Shown here: positions 1-7,627 of the stretch, one piece after another
How the letters are laid out: each line of letters opens with the position of its first letter
Position numbering within the stretch: the stretch's first letter is position 1
DNA from: Silvimonas soli
GTDB lineage: Bacteria > Pseudomonadota > Gammaproteobacteria > Burkholderiales > Chitinibacteraceae
Reading direction: 5' to 3'
DNA: 64,000 bases
Assembly (NCBI RefSeq): GCF_030035605.1
Contig: NZ_CP106736.1
Coordinates: forward strand, 1,550,001 to 1,614,000
Notes under the pieces: model-generated
What the model saw: the letters and a program-made list of their open reading frames with translations, nothing else
Told to the model about the DNA's origin: nothing
Database searches by the model: none
Translations under genes and position numbers: made by a program

Positions 1-189
1 GGCATCAAGGAAACACTGGAAGCCGCTGGCTTCAAGGCCGAGATCGGCGAAGTGTCGATGAAGCCGCAGGCCGAAACCGAATTGACCGGCGACGACAGCA
101 TCAAGATGCAAAAACTGATTGATGCGCTGGAAAGCCTGGATGACGTGCAAGAGGTGTACACCACCGCCGTCATGGATGAAGAAGAGTAA
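1..189 (+). CDS. yebC: YebC/TACO1-family protein, C-terminal end (5' truncated by window)
   Basis: Open from the first base to TAA at 187-189, giving the last 62 residues of a protein whose start is outside the window. The tail, with a hydrophobic beta-strand region followed by LIDALESLDDVQEVYT and an acidic end, is the characteristic C-terminus of YebC/PmpR proteins (about 240 aa when complete). The family was described as DNA-binding regulators and more recently as ribosome-associated factors that help translate difficult proline stretches. In many proteobacteria yebC precedes ruvC; here the next genes are unrelated and a terminator follows, so the gene ends its transcription unit. Confidence 0.9.
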   Translation, partial: GIKETLEAAGFKAEIGEVSMKPQAETELTGDDSIKMQKLIDALESLDDVQEVYTTAVMDEEE

Positions 190-217
190 GTCAGTCTGTC
201 TTTTCGACTACCTGGAA

Positions 218-246
218 GCCCGCACCGATCAAAATGCGGGCTTTTT
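218..246 (+). terminator. Rho-independent terminator after yebC
   Basis: A 7-bp perfect stem, GCCCGCA (218-224) with TGCGGGC (235-241), closes a 10-nt loop and is followed directly by five T residues (242-246). It lies 29 bases past the yebC stop. Confidence 0.85.
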
Positions 247-376
247 CATGCCCACCGTGGGTAGAAAAGGCGTGAATTGATCGAATCGGCACCAAAATTG
301 ACGACAGCAGAACCAAGCCCAGGATCGCGGCGGTTGATACTGGATGCGTGTTCAATCCATCGGCGAGGAGCCTGTC

Positions 377-919
377 ATGTTCAAGCGTATTGTGCCGTTT
401 GTGTTTTTCTTCAGCGCCATGGGCAGCGCTTTTGCAGCGGATTTTGAAGTCCATAGCGACGACCTCAAAACCGGCGTATTCAACCAGACCCAAATCGCCA
501 ACGGCTTCGGTTGCCAGGGCGGCAATGTCTCACCCCAAATTGCCTGGAGCGGTGCCCCGGCAGGCACCAAAAGTTTTCTGATCACCATGTACGATCCGGA
601 TGCGCCGACCGGTTCTGGCTTCTGGCATTGGATACTGGCCAACGTGCCAGCCAACACGCAATCGCTGCCGCGCGGTGCGGGGAACGACAGCAACCAGTTG
701 CCAGCAGGCACGCTGCAGATCAGCAATGACACCGGCAAGCCAGGTTATCTCGGCCCCTGCCCGCCCACCGGCGAGACTCACCGTTATCAGATTTCCGTGA
801 TCGCCCTGAAAGTCGATAAACTGGATATCGACCCGCAGGCCACTCCGGCAGTGACCGGCTTTACCGCCCATTTTCAGACGCTGGGTAAAGCCACAATGAC
901 AGCCCGCTTCGGGCGTTAA
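377..919 (+). CDS. Secreted YbhB/YbcL-family PEBP-like protein
   Basis: 180-residue exported member of the phosphatidylethanolamine-binding protein (Raf kinase inhibitor-like) family. The ATG at 377 is chosen because GAGGAG at 365-370 sits 6 bases upstream and because it gives a clean signal peptide (MFKRIVPF... ending AFA|ADFEV); a longer reading from 344 lacks this. The fold's signature segments are visible: a YDPDAP loop followed by FWHW, and near the C-terminus GPCPPTGETHRY. Periplasmic location is inferred. In E. coli the closest analogue is YbcL, and the AraC-type gene that follows matches the neighbouring ybcM arrangement. The ligand is unknown; PEBP proteins bind small anions or phospholipid headgroups. 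Confidence 0.88.
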   Translation: MFKRIVPFVFFFSAMGSAFAADFEVHSDDLKTGVFNQTQIANGFGCQGGNVSPQIAWSGAPAGTKSFLITMYDPDAPTGSGFWHWILANVPANTQSLPRGAGNDSNQLPAGTLQISNDTGKPGYLGPCPPTGETHRYQISVIALKVDKLDIDPQATPAVTGFTAHFQTLGKATMTARFGR

Positions 920-1001
920 CACTGGAAGACCGCCTTGTTCGCCCGTGCCGCCAGATCACACTGAACTGGCGGCGCGTTTGCCAACCCGTTCTGGAATCCG
1001 C

Positions 1002-1835
1002 ATGAGCCGCACGATTTTTGCCCGCCCCGGCATTGGCGCCACCGCCCGTATCCTGCAGCATGGGGAGCAGGAGATGGTGCGCATGCCCATGGATCATGCG
1101 GTGCTGATCATGGTGCGCCAGGGTTCCAAGATTTTGCGCTGGCAAGGGCGCGAATGCCTGATCAAGCAAGGTGAAGCGGTCGCCATTGCCGCAGGACAAG
1201 TACTCGACGTCACCAATCTGCGCCCGCATGAGGGTGTTTACGAATCGGTCTGGTTGAATTGGCAACCGGAGTTAATCGAACAATACGCAGCCGATTACGG
1301 TCATGCCCGCGATTACGTGCGGGATGTTTTGCCAATCGGGACACTGCCAGCGGCATTCAATCTGGCTTATGACGGCGCGCTGGCCGCCTTGAGTGACGCC
1401 CACAATGTACCCGATGCCATCGCCCGGCATCGACTGACCGAAATGCTGCTCTGGCTGGCTGGGCAAGGCGTGCATTTTCGGCCTGGCACGCCGGTCACTT
1501 TGCATAGCCGCATCCGCGGTCTGATCGCCGCTGCGCCCGCTGATGCGTGGAACGGGCCAGCCCTGGCAGCGCAATTGGCCATGAGTGAAGCCACTCTGCG
1601 GCGCAGACTGGCTGGCGAGGGCATGTCATTGAGCGAGTTACTGATTGATGTGCGCATGTCTTATGCGCTGACCTTGCTGCAATCAACCGATCGCCCGGTG
1701 TCACAGATTGCGCTCGATGCCGGTTACGAATCGCCTTCGCGCTTTGCCATTCGTTTTCGCAAACGCTTTGGCTTTGCACCGACGGCAATTCGCGGCCATC
1801 AACGGACTTTTGCCACGGGCGCTGTCATCGCATAA
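1002..1835 (+). CDS. AraC-family transcriptional regulator (YbcM-like)
   Basis: 277 residues from ATG 1002 (an in-frame start at 945 is possible; neither has a strong ribosome site). The N-terminal half looks like a cupin-type sensing domain (MVRQGSKILRW, then a GEAVAIAAGQ strand), and the C-terminal 100 residues hold the two helix-turn-helix motifs of the AraC/XylS family: LAAQLAMSEATLRRRL and then VSQIALDAGYESPSRFAIRF with the usual FR(K)RFG ending. It lies 82 bp after the PEBP gene on the same strand, reproducing the E. coli ybcL-ybcM order, so control of that gene is likely. The inducer cannot be read from sequence. Confidence 0.88.
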   Translation: MSRTIFARPGIGATARILQHGEQEMVRMPMDHAVLIMVRQGSKILRWQGRECLIKQGEAVAIAAGQVLDVTNLRPHEGVYESVWLNWQPELIEQYAADYGHARDYVRDVLPIGTLPAAFNLAYDGALAALSDAHNVPDAIARHRLTEMLLWLAGQGVHFRPGTPVTLHSRIRGLIAAAPADAWNGPALAAQLAMSEATLRRRLAGEGMSLSELLIDVRMSYALTLLQSTDRPVSQIALDAGYESPSRFAIRFRKRFGFAPTAIRGHQRTFATGAVIA

Positions 1836-1933
1836 AGATTGCGATAAATCCTGCCACTGATTGCGAGCGCTGCAATTGGGCAAACCACAGCCTCATGCTA
1901 TAAACCTGCGCAAGACCTTTTCTGGCTGCGCTC

Positions 1934-3754
1934 ATGCCGCAACGCTCTGCTTTTGTTTTTATTCTGGTTTTTCTGACGGCGCTGATCGCAGCCGACTACG
2001 GCGGCTGGCGGTTGACCCGACCAGTGGATCATTGGGTGAACGACCGTTTACTGGCCCGTCACGCGCCGCTGCACGCGCCATCTGCCGATATCGTCATCAT
2101 TGATATCGACCAGAAAAGCCTGACCGCACTGATAGACGAAGCCGGTAGCTGGCCGTGGCCGCGTGCAATGCATGCCGAATTGCTGGATGCGCTAGCCCGG
2201 CAACAGCCCAAAGCCGTGGTGTTCGACTTGATGTTCAACGAGCCCGATACCTTTCGCGCCGACAGCGACAAACTATTTCAGGACACGGCGCGTCAACATG
2301 CCGACGTGTTGTATCTGCCCAGCGTGCAACTGGCTGATGGCACAGGCCCGTTGTTGCGTAACCTGCCGCCTTCTCTTGGCCTGATCAAAACGCCAACGGC
2401 CAATCTGAATGCCAGCTTGCCGCTATTGCTGCCGTGGGCCATGCCGCAAGAAACCTGGCGTGGCGGGCTGATCAATTTTCTGGCTGATCATGACGGCGTT
2501 GGCCGCAACTACTTGCTGCGCCGCAACTTCGAAGGCTGGCAGATTCCTGCGCTGGCCGGGCAACTGGCAGCAGATCAGCATTGGCAAATCCCGCCGCAAG
2601 ATCGCATCACGCTGAACTGGACAGCGCCACATCGGCGAATCAGCTTTAGCGACTTTTATCTGGATTTCAACAGCGAACACCCCAAGCGCGCCAGCAATGA
2701 ATTTGCCGGCAAGATCATCCTGATCGGCACCGCCGCGCCTGGTCTGCAAGACTTGCGCCCGACGCCCATTGCGGCCGCGTATCCCGGCGTAGAGATTCTC
2801 GCCACCGCCATCGACAACCTGCAGCATGGCGACTGGCTGCGTAGACCGCACCACGTCTGGTTCGGCTTGTGGGCGCTGGCTTTGTGCGGCTTGCTGGTGC
2901 TCGGTTTCTGGCGCGGTATCAACATGCTTTGGCTAGGCGTGACACTGATCATCACCAGCGTTCTGAGCGTTGTTGCTGGCTGGCTGGCGCTCGGGCAAAA
3001 CTGGCTACTTCCGCTGTATGGTCCGCTGGCTTGGGGCTGGCTCTGCTATTGGCTGTGCGCATTGCAAGCCTGGTTATCTGAAAAGCGCCGCCGCGAGCGC
3101 GCCATGCAGATGTTTGGACGCTTTCTGGACCCGCGCGTGGCCCGGTCGCTGGTCGATAGCGCTGATCTGGCCGTGAGCCAGCGTGCCCACAGCCAGCAGA
3201 TTACCGTGCTGTTTTCGGATATTCGCGGCTTTACCAGTTTGTCCGAGGCGCACCCGCCAGAATTTGTGGTCGATTTGCTCAACCGCTACTTCACCCGCCA
3301 GGTCGCCGTCATTTTCAAGCACGGTGGCACGCTGGATAAATTCATTGGCGACTGCATCATGGCATTCTGGGGTGCACCGACTGATGATCCAGACCACGCC
3401 CGTCACGCCGTCGCCGCCGCACTGGAAATGGCTGCGGAACTTGCGGCATTCAAACAGACACTGAGTGAACTGAATCATCTGAATACGGAGTTTGATGTCG
3501 GTATCGGCATCCACACCGGCACCGCAGTGGTAGGGTTCATCGGCGCACCGTCACGGCTGGATTACACAGTGATTGGCGATACCGTGAATCTGGCCAGCCG
3601 CATTGAAAGCCAGACCAAAGGTATCGCCCGGATTCTGGTTTCAGACGCCACCCGTCAGGCGTGCGGCGATGCGTTCGGATTTGTAGATTGTGGAAGTCAC
3701 CACGTCAAAGGCCGTGAACAAGCCGTACAGTTGTTCGAGCCCAAGGAAAAATAA
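1934..3754 (+). CDS. CHASE2-domain class III adenylate cyclase
   Basis: 606-residue membrane-bound cyclase. Residues 5-20 form a first membrane segment; about 25-290 is an extracytoplasmic CHASE2 sensor (IVIIDIDQKSL and later GKIILIGTAAPGL, hallmark strands); three closely spaced membrane helices follow at about 300-375; the rest is a class III catalytic domain. Metal-binding FSDIRGFTSLSE, the purine-selecting lysine in LDKFIGD and the aspartate in DYTVIGDTVN are all present, which favours ATP and cAMP over GTP. The transition-state Asn/Arg region NLASRIES is intact. It is joined to the next gene by a TAATG stop/start overlap, so the sensor is co-translated with an SH3 protein and a metalloprotease. 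The CHASE2 ligand is unknown. Confidence 0.92.
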   Translation: MPQRSAFVFILVFLTALIAADYGGWRLTRPVDHWVNDRLLARHAPLHAPSADIVIIDIDQKSLTALIDEAGSWPWPRAMHAELLDALARQQPKAVVFDLMFNEPDTFRADSDKLFQDTARQHADVLYLPSVQLADGTGPLLRNLPPSLGLIKTPTANLNASLPLLLPWAMPQETWRGGLINFLADHDGVGRNYLLRRNFEGWQIPALAGQLAADQHWQIPPQDRITLNWTAPHRRISFSDFYLDFNSEHPKRASNEFAGKIILIGTAAPGLQDLRPTPIAAAYPGVEILATAIDNLQHGDWLRRPHHVWFGLWALALCGLLVLGFWRGINMLWLGVTLIITSVLSVVAGWLALGQNWLLPLYGPLAWGWLCYWLCALQAWLSEKRRRERAMQMFGRFLDPRVARSLVDSADLAVSQRAHSQQITVLFSDIRGFTSLSEAHPPEFVVDLLNRYFTRQVAVIFKHGGTLDKFIGDCIMAFWGAPTDDPDHARHAVAAALEMAAELAAFKQTLSELNHLNTEFDVGIGIHTGTAVVGFIGAPSRLDYTVIGDTVNLASRIESQTKGIARILVSDATRQACGDAFGFVDCGSHHVKGREQAVQLFEPKEK

Positions 3755-4299
3755 TGAAAACACCCGTCAACCGTTATCGCTCAATCCTTAGTGTGCTGCT
3801 GCTATGTACCGCTGCGCTGGTCCATGCCGAAAGTGGCACACTGATTCGCCAATCCGATCTGAAACAAAAACCGTTTCTGGATGCAGCCACCGTCACTCGC
3901 GTGTCCGTCGGCAGTAGCGTCACAATTACCGGCCGCCAGGGCGCATGGATGCAGGTGAAAACTACATCTGGCCAGAGCGGCTGGATCAAGCTGCTGAATG
4001 TGCGCACTTCGTCGGGCACGGCCAGTAGTGGCTCCACGCTGGGCACGCTGGCCAAGGTGATTACCACCGGTTCATCCGGCACGACCGTCACTACCGGGGT
4101 GAAGGGTCTGACCAGCTCGGAGGTGACTTCCACTCACCCCAATCCGCAGGAACTGAACAAGCTCAACGGTTACGCCGTCAGCAGCAGCAAGGCCGCGCAA
4201 GCCGCCCGCGCGGCGAATCTGACCAGCAAATCGGTACCGTATATTGACCCGACCACGGCAGCTACCACCGGCAATGCACCAGCACGCGGAGGTAACTGA
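3754..4299 (+). CDS. Exported bacterial SH3-domain protein
   Basis: 181 residues beginning at the A shared with the cyclase stop codon (TAATG), so translation is probably coupled. A signal peptide (about residues 1-25, ending VHA|ES) precedes a bacterial SH3 (SH3b) domain at about 28-85, recognised by the ASVxVGSSVTITGRQ-like strand and the ending GQSGWIKLLNVR. The C-terminal 100 residues are rich in Thr, Ser, Gly and Ala and look disordered. SH3b domains in periplasmic proteins usually bind peptidoglycan stem peptides. Its position between a CHASE2 cyclase and an M48 protease suggests an envelope-sensing module; that role is inference. Confidence 0.85.
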   Translation: MKTPVNRYRSILSVLLLCTAALVHAESGTLIRQSDLKQKPFLDAATVTRVSVGSSVTITGRQGAWMQVKTTSGQSGWIKLLNVRTSSGTASSGSTLGTLAKVITTGSSGTTVTTGVKGLTSSEVTSTHPNPQELNKLNGYAVSSSKAAQAARAANLTSKSVPYIDPTTAATTGNAPARGGN

Positions 4300-4300
4300 C

Positions 4301-5212
4301 ATGCGCAGCCATATTCGTCGTTTCTTCGTCGTCGCCCCGCTGTGCGTCTGGTTTTTGGCACAGCCCGCTGCGGCACTGGATCTGAATAACCTTTTCAATC
4401 AGCTCAACAACAATCCCGACCTGGTCAACGCCATTGGCAGCACGGTCAAAAACCTGAGCGACGCCAACCGCACTATCGGCCCCAAAGAGGAACAGGAAAT
4501 CGGCAACGGACTGGCCTCGAACATGCTCGGCGCCGCTCCGCTGGTGGCCGATGCCTCGCTGCAACGTTATGTGAACGATGTCGGCGTGTGGGTGGCCAGC
4601 CAGAGTGAGGCTGTGGGCGTGAACTGGCGCTTTGGGGTGATCGACACCAACACCATCAACAGCTTTGCCATGCCGGGCGGCATTGTGTTCATCACCAGGG
4701 GCTTGCTGGCACAGATGCACAGCGAAGCCGAACTGGCTTGCGTGCTGGGACACGAAACCACGCACGTGCTACGCCATCATCATGTGCGCGCCATTCAGTC
4801 TGGGGCTGGGAAAGATGCGCTGGGCAATGCCTTGCAAGGCGTGGTCGCCTACAAGGGCAATCAGCAAGCGCAGCAGATCGGTGCCAATCTGGCTTCCGGG
4901 TTTTCTGAAGTCTATGTGCGCGGGCTGGATAAAGACGACGAATTTGCCGCCGACATCACCGGCATGGTGTTGTGTGCCCGCGCCGGTTACAACCCCTACG
5001 CCCTGCCCGCCGTGCTGCAAACGCTGGACGCCTTGAACCCGCAAGACAGCAATCTGCAGTTGATGTTCAGCACCCACCCCAGCCCGCGCGCGCGGCTGGA
5101 CAAGATTGATCAGGTGGTCGGTGACCGGCTGGAACCCTGGGCCAGCGGCACCGAGAACACCTTGCGGTTCAATGCGATTGCGGCAAAGTATGGCGTGAAG
5201 ACAGCACCGTAG
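4301..5212 (+). CDS. M48-family zinc metalloprotease, exported
   Basis: 303 residues from ATG 4301; GGAGG at 4288-4292 fixes this start over a longer frame that would overlap the preceding gene. A signal peptide (residues 1-25, cleavage after PAAA) leads to an M48 catalytic domain: HETTH at 151-155 provides two zinc ligands and the catalytic Glu, and the downstream DEFAADITGM segment supplies the third Glu ligand. The segment FAMPGGIVFITRGLL is typical of BepA/YfgC-like and Oma1/HtpX-like proteases. No TPR repeats follow, so it is shorter than BepA. It lies one base after the SH3 protein and is probably its partner in envelope quality control. Confidence 0.9.
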   Translation: MRSHIRRFFVVAPLCVWFLAQPAAALDLNNLFNQLNNNPDLVNAIGSTVKNLSDANRTIGPKEEQEIGNGLASNMLGAAPLVADASLQRYVNDVGVWVASQSEAVGVNWRFGVIDTNTINSFAMPGGIVFITRGLLAQMHSEAELACVLGHETTHVLRHHHVRAIQSGAGKDALGNALQGVVAYKGNQQAQQIGANLASGFSEVYVRGLDKDDEFAADITGMVLCARAGYNPYALPAVLQTLDALNPQDSNLQLMFSTHPSPRARLDKIDQVVGDRLEPWASGTENTLRFNAIAAKYGVKTAP

Positions 5213-5376
5213 CCGCTGGTAGCCCGCTGGCATTGGGTCCAATCATGACGGCGGGTGGTCACCGTATGTCCTGTTTCCTCCAGGCACCGCACCGGCGCTG
5301 GCTATGCTTGAAGCCACCGCCGTCCCGCCACTTTGGGCCACCGGTTCCATTAGACGGCCAGCAAGGAGCTCAATTC

Positions 5377-6408
5377 ATGTCGCAATCCACCTCTAATAAC
5401 CGCCGCATCTTGCTGGCCTCGCGCCCGCATGGCTTACCGGTCCCTGCCAATTTTGATGTGGTCTCCAGCGCAATCCCGACACCGGCTACCAACGAAGTTT
5501 TGCTGCGCACGGTGTATCTGTCGCTCGACCCCTATATGCGCGGCCGGATGAGCGACGCGCCGTCGTACTCTCCACCGGTACAAATTGGCGAAGTGATGGT
5601 AGGCGGCGCAGTGAGTCGGGTAGTAACTTCAAGTCACCCTGACTTTGCACCCGGCGACTGGGTGCTGGGCTACACCGGCTGGCAGGATTACAGCGTGGCC
5701 AATGGTAAAGCGCTGGTGAAACTGGATGGCAAATTGCCGCCGTCGTGGGCCTTGGGCGTGTTGGGGATGCCCGGATTTACTGCCTACATGGGCTTGCTCG
5801 ATATCGGCCAGCCCAAAGCGGGCGAGACCGTGGTGGTTGCAGCGGCCTCTGGCGCAGTCGGCTCAGTGGTCGGGCAGATTGCCAGGCTCAAAGGTTGTCG
5901 CATTGTCGGCATTGCCGGTGGCGCCGAAAAATGTCGCTATGTAGCCGAAGAACTGGGCTTTGACGCATGTATTGATCATCGTTCTTCCGATATGGCGCAG
6001 CAGCTGGCCGCCGCCTGCCCCAAAGGCATTGATGTTTATTTCGAGAACGTGGGCGGCGCGGTGCTGGATGCCGTGTTGCCGCTGCTCAATACCGGCGCTC
6101 GCGTGCCAGTGTGCGGCTTGATCGCCAACTACAACGCTACCAACCTGCCCGATGGCCCGGATCGTCTGGGTCTGTTGATGGGCACTATTCTGAAGAAACG
6201 CATGAAGATGCAGGGTTTCATCATTTTTGATGATTACGGCCATCGCATCGGCGAATTCCAGCAGCAAATGGGCGCGTGGCTGCAGGAAGGCAAAATCAAA
6301 TATCGCGAAGACGTGGTCGACGGACTGGAAAATGCGCCGCAGGCATTTATCGGGCTACTGCAGGGCAAGAACAACGGCAAGCTGGTGATTCGCGTCGGCG
6401 CAGACTAA
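5377..6408 (+). CDS. NADPH-dependent alkenal/one oxidoreductase, CurA/YncB family
   Basis: 343-residue zinc-free medium-chain reductase. The ATG at 5377 follows AAGGAG (5363-5368). N-terminal catalytic-domain landmarks are LDPYMRGRM and the GDWVLGYTGWQDY strand; the Rossmann half carries AASGAVGSVVGQIA, and VYFENVGG and KMQGFIIFDDY are typical of the leukotriene B4 12-hydroxydehydrogenase / CurA group. Such enzymes reduce carbon-carbon double bonds of alpha,beta-unsaturated ketones and aldehydes with NADPH, often as detoxification. It stands alone between the metalloprotease operon and a convergent efflux gene. Confidence 0.92.
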   Translation: MSQSTSNNRRILLASRPHGLPVPANFDVVSSAIPTPATNEVLLRTVYLSLDPYMRGRMSDAPSYSPPVQIGEVMVGGAVSRVVTSSHPDFAPGDWVLGYTGWQDYSVANGKALVKLDGKLPPSWALGVLGMPGFTAYMGLLDIGQPKAGETVVVAAASGAVGSVVGQIARLKGCRIVGIAGGAEKCRYVAEELGFDACIDHRSSDMAQQLAAACPKGIDVYFENVGGAVLDAVLPLLNTGARVPVCGLIANYNATNLPDGPDRLGLLMGTILKKRMKMQGFIIFDDYGHRIGEFQQQMGAWLQEGKIKYREDVVDGLENAPQAFIGLLQGKNNGKLVIRVGAD

Positions 6409-6545
6409 CGCTTAAGCCAGACTTATCCTGCAGCCATCACCTTGGTTCTGCACGGTAGTCCTAAGCCGGGTCGCCTTAAAAGCCACCCGGTTTCATTTGC
6501 ATGGCCAAGTTCAAAGTGTCTCATCAGTCCTCGCCACGGCGAGTC

Positions 6546-6881
6546 TCAGGCGCTTTCGCTGAGATTGAGCACAATCAGGCTGGCAATCGCCAGACCTAGC
6601 CCCAGCAATTTGACCGAGGACACGGATTCGCCAAACCAGGTAATCCCCACCACCGCCGTCAACGCGGTGCAGGCGCCAGCCCACACGGCATAAGCGAGGC
6701 CAATTTCCAGTTGTTTGGTGGAAAGCGCCATCAGCCAGATCGCGCTGAGGTAGCAGGCAATGGTGATTGCCGTGGGCAGCGGGCGGGAAAAGCCAGCGGA
6801 AAACTTGAGCCCAACGGTGCCTATCACTTCGGCAAAGATGCTGAGCCCCAGAAAAATCCAGGCAGGTTTGATAGCAGGCAT
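6546..6881 (-). CDS. Small multidrug resistance (SMR) efflux protein, EmrE type
   Basis: 111 residues from the ATG at 6881 (complement), preceded by a GAGG ribosome site; the longer upstream frame has no support. Four membrane helices are evident. The essential membrane-embedded glutamate is Glu18 in IFAEVIGTVGLKFS, corresponding to Glu14 of EmrE, and the second-helix PTAI and third-helix AYAVWAGACT motifs that define the family are present (the GxG dimer motif is LGLGLAIASLIVL in helix 4). SMR dimers exchange protons for quaternary ammonium compounds or guanidinium; the exact subclass cannot be settled from one sequence, though AVWAG favours the Qac-type pumps. Confidence 0.92.
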   Translation of the reverse strand: MPAIKPAWIFLGLSIFAEVIGTVGLKFSAGFSRPLPTAITIACYLSAIWLMALSTKQLEIGLAYAVWAGACTALTAVVGITWFGESVSSVKLLGLGLAIASLIVLNLSESA

Positions 6882-7627
6882 GCAGATCCTCACAACCCAA
6901 TGTTTATACCGAACATTGAGAGCAGGAGAGCAGCGGTACCCAGACGGCATAACGGTATGTCATCCAGACCGGGAACACAAGTTGAGGCAGATGCGCACAC
7001 CCAAGCGACCAGGCCTGTAGCATCGACCCTGGCCCGTCATCGCCAAAACCTTACACAAACTCAATCCTTGTAAGCACAGATTCATGGCTGAAAACCGCCA
7101 CGGTTTCTGAAACAACAACATGCCAAGGTAGCATGCACGTCCCCTGCCGACGGCCGATTATTAAAATCAGCGCAACAACGTGGAAAATGCAAATAGACGC
7201 AATCAAAGTCCGCTTCTTCAAGACCAAGTGGGCCTTGTCTTTTTGCCGCGAACCTGATGCCAGCAATGCTAATTTTCACAACCCTGCTGCGTTATCTGCA
7301 TGAAACCTGGCAATGGAACAACACGAGAATGAGGTCGTTGAAACCAGAAAACCAATTCAAATACAAATCTGACTTTTAAAAAAAAGATGTATTGCCGATT
7401 AAGAAAACATCCAGCGAAGGGCTATTTTCAGCCAGCTTTGCTTTTGGTTCTTCATAAAAAAAGCAGTTGTACAAAATAATAACCGGCCCTCAAATTGTCT
7501 GAAAACGAATCGCAGCCTTGATTCTGGATTGTTGCAGATGAAACCCTAAGTTTCTTATAAGTAAAGTGAAACGAAATTAACATGTAAGCAAAATAGTATT
7601 TTTCGCTTTTCACCCTGAGCGAATTAC
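6882..7627. other. 746-bp intergenic region, AT-rich in its second half
   Basis: No convincing gene on either strand: the open frames are short, lack ribosome sites and resemble nothing known. From about 7300 to 7620 base composition drops to far lower GC than the flanking genes, with runs of A and T. It holds the promoters of the divergent SMR gene and lipoprotein gene; I cannot assign a clear -35/-10 pair. Confidence 0.5.

Noticed and set aside
377..6881. Prophage remnant because ybcL, ybcM and emrE-like genes occur together
   Set aside because: No integrase, tail, capsid or attachment repeat is seen, and ordinary chromosomal genes lie between. Only the ybcL/ybcM pairing remains of interest.
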